Of a stretch of 6,369 nt of DNA, positions 4,771 through 6,369 are shown piece by piece. The stretch comes from Flavipsychrobacter stenotrophus (GTDB lineage Bacteria > Bacteroidota > Bacteroidia > Chitinophagales > Chitinophagaceae). Positions within the stretch are counted from its first letter, which is position 1. The number at the start of each line of letters is the position of its first letter. The stretch lies in the NCBI GenBank assembly GCA_947379685.1, contig CANCOG010000296.1, positions 1 to 6,369 of the forward strand, in the 5' to 3' direction. A model generated the notes under the pieces. It was not told the DNA's origin. It made no database searches and saw only the letters and a program-made list of their open reading frames with translations. A program made the translations under genes and the position numbers.

Positions 4771-6369
4771 TGGAGGCCGCAAAATTTAAGAGCTTACTGA
4801 AGCGGCACAAATACCGCCTGGCATTAATACCCATACTCGTTATGAGTATTTCTTTTATGCTGGTGCGCAAGCTCCCCAATGTATATTCGGCCAAAGGAAT
4901 ATTGTCTGCAGGTATTGTAGATGGTTCCCAACCAATGACGCTGGATAAAAATATGCTGCAAGAGGCTAAGATCAACCAGCAGTTCAGTAACCTGATACAG
5001 ATGATGCAAATGAAAAAGGTATTTGATCAGCTATCATACCGCCTCATATTGCACGACCTGACATCTGACAGGCCATTTAAAAAGCCCGGGAAAACATTAA
5101 GCAGCCTTAATGAAAGCGCAAAAAAACATGCGGTGCTGGTTTACGATGACTTGTACAGAAAGCGCCAGCCACTTTCGTTATGGGATGATGACCAAAACGG
5201 ACTTAACCAGGTACTCAAATCGGAAGGGTACGACTATGAGTCTCTATCCAAAAAACTGAAGGTGTACCGTGTGGACAACAGTGATTTCATTACTGTTGAA
5301 TATGAGTCCGACTCCCCTACCCACTCGGCGAGCGCGGTGAATTTCATGTGCGAAGAGTTCATTAAATATTACGCAGATCTCACACATGACAATGAATTAA
5401 AAGCAATAACCTTCCTCGATACCCTTCTTGAACAGAAGAAGGACTCTCTGAACCGGAGCATGAATGCCCTGAGAAAATTCAAAATTGACAATCATGTACT
5501 CAACCTTAACCAGCAAGCGACCAGTCTTTATGCGCAAATGTCTGATTTTGAGACGCGTATAGGGTCTGTACAGAAAGAGATTAGCGCCAATGAGCAGGCG
5601 CTTGCGGGCATTAATGCGAAGTTTGGGAACAATGACAGAGGGTATGTTGACAAGAAAGTACAGGCGCTCAATCAGGGCCTTGTACTGACCAAACAACAGA
5701 TCAGCCTGCTGCAGGATGAATACACGCGAAACAACTTCGATCCAAAATATAAGTCGAAGATAGATTCGCTGAAAGATGTGCTTGAATCTCAGCTCAACCA
5801 GACATCGGACCACAACACTACCAACCCTCTTACTGCCAGGGATAACCTGATAGCACAGAAACTGAACTTGGAAGTTAATCTGGATCTGGCAAAGGGTGGC
5901 CTAAAAACGTTGCAACTTGAACTGGCCAAACTAAATGAGCGTTTCAATAAGCTGGTGCCAAATGAGGCAGTAATACAGTCGTATGAGGGCAATATCAATG
6001 TAGCTAGCCAGGAATACTTAGAAATACTGAAGAAATATAACCAGACAAGTATGGCATATAGTTCTTCCTGCCGCATCAAGCAGATAGAAATGGCTATGCC
6101 TGGAGCCCCGCAGCCATCTATAAAGATGCTACTTGTAGCGATCAGTGGCATTGGCAGCTTTGTCTTCTACCTGCTTATCTTATTTATTTTATTTTATATC
6201 GATGAGTCAATACAAATTGTAGAAGAGCTGGCCAATAAGACTAATTTGCCCGTTCTGGGATTTTTGCCGCTCATTTACAACACAAGCCTGCTCAAGTTAA
6301 ATGAGTTATGGAATTACGGCCGCTCGGAAAATGAGCATAAGGACTTCAAGAACCAATTGAGGTCTGTCA
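4770..6369 (+). CDS. Wzc/Wzz-like polysaccharide co-polymerase, 3' end beyond the window
   Basis: The frame is open from ATG 4770 to the right edge (533 complete codons, no stop). The product is an inner-membrane protein that sets chain length or drives export of an exopolysaccharide. Residues 17-32 form the first membrane segment after a basic start, followed by KLPNVYSAKG (34-43), typical of Wzz-domain entry. A large periplasmic region follows, with helical heptad stretches about 215-285 and 355-395. PNEAVIQSYEGNINVASQEY (397-416) resembles the membrane-proximal motif of GNVR/PCP proteins. The second membrane segment is about 453-477. After it, TNLPVLGFLP (491-500) and a run ending DFKNQLRSV match the linker that precedes the ATP-binding or tyrosine-kinase domain of Wzc and similar proteins. 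That domain, with its Walker motifs, should lie just outside the window. The gene overlaps the TolC-like stop by one base, so the two are one operon. Whether it is a kinase cannot be seen here. Confidence 0.87.
   Translation, partial: MEAAKFKSLLKRHKYRLALIPILVMSISFMLVRKLPNVYSAKGILSAGIVDGSQPMTLDKNMLQEAKINQQFSNLIQMMQMKKVFDQLSYRLILHDLTSDRPFKKPGKTLSSLNESAKKHAVLVYDDLYRKRQPLSLWDDDQNGLNQVLKSEGYDYESLSKKLKVYRVDNSDFITVEYESDSPTHSASAVNFMCEEFIKYYADLTHDNELKAITFLDTLLEQKKDSLNRSMNALRKFKIDNHVLNLNQQATSLYAQMSDFETRIGSVQKEISANEQALAGINAKFGNNDRGYVDKKVQALNQGLVLTKQQISLLQDEYTRNNFDPKYKSKIDSLKDVLESQLNQTSDHNTTNPLTARDNLIAQKLNLEVNLDLAKGGLKTLQLELAKLNERFNKLVPNEAVIQSYEGNINVASQEYLEILKKYNQTSMAYSSSCRIKQIEMAMPGAPQPSIKMLLVAISGIGSFVFYLLILFILFYIDESIQIVEELANKTNLPVLGFLPLIYNTSLLKLNELWNYGRSENEHKDFKNQLRSV

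Noticed and set aside
3994..4782. 262-codon open frame on the minus strand across the TolC-like gene
   Set aside because: The plus-strand frame has a signal peptide, a TolC repeat and operon coupling. The minus translation is rich in Cys, Phe and His without any domain character.

Overview
The window looks like part of a Bacteroidota chromosome, perhaps a Chitinophagaceae or Sphingobacteriia relative. The reasons are the protein families, TAnnTTTG-type -7 boxes in the intergenic regions, and starts that mostly lack a Shine-Dalgarno sequence. The exact taxon cannot be fixed from the sequence alone. It holds four complete protein genes, one gene cut by the right edge, and intergenic DNA rich in palindromes.

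Region by region: bases 1-127 carry two small hairpins (one with a TTCG loop) and a degenerate copy of a motif that recurs near 3.0 kb. A minus-strand gene (128-1438) encodes a membrane-anchored protein with two [4Fe-4S] clusters, of the heterodisulfide-reductase/nitrate-reductase-gamma type. A 504-base, AT-rich gap follows. A monocistronic plus-strand gene (1943-2938) then encodes a cytosolic 331-residue protein that resembles heme-binding beta-barrel (calycin/nitrobindin-like) proteins. It ends in a textbook intrinsic terminator.

Between 2984 and 3246 lies a compact mosaic of imperfect and perfect palindromes of two alternating classes (A-B-A-B), with a 10-base head repeated exactly. It looks like a REP/BIME-type repeat cluster.

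The right half is an exopolysaccharide-type locus. A minus-strand hexapeptide-repeat O-acetyltransferase (3247-3858) diverges from a plus-strand operon. The operon starts with a secreted, half-length TolC-like protein (4090-4770) whose stop overlaps the start of a Wzc/Wzz-like polysaccharide co-polymerase (4770 to beyond 6369). The overlap and a strong GGAGG site imply coupled translation. A sensible model is that the co-polymerase controls chain assembly at the inner membrane, the TolC-like protein contributes to the periplasmic or outer-membrane conduit, and the acetyltransferase decorates the sugar. That joint role is inferred from neighbourhood and family. The two items most worth following are the half-length TolC partner and the alternating palindrome mosaic.
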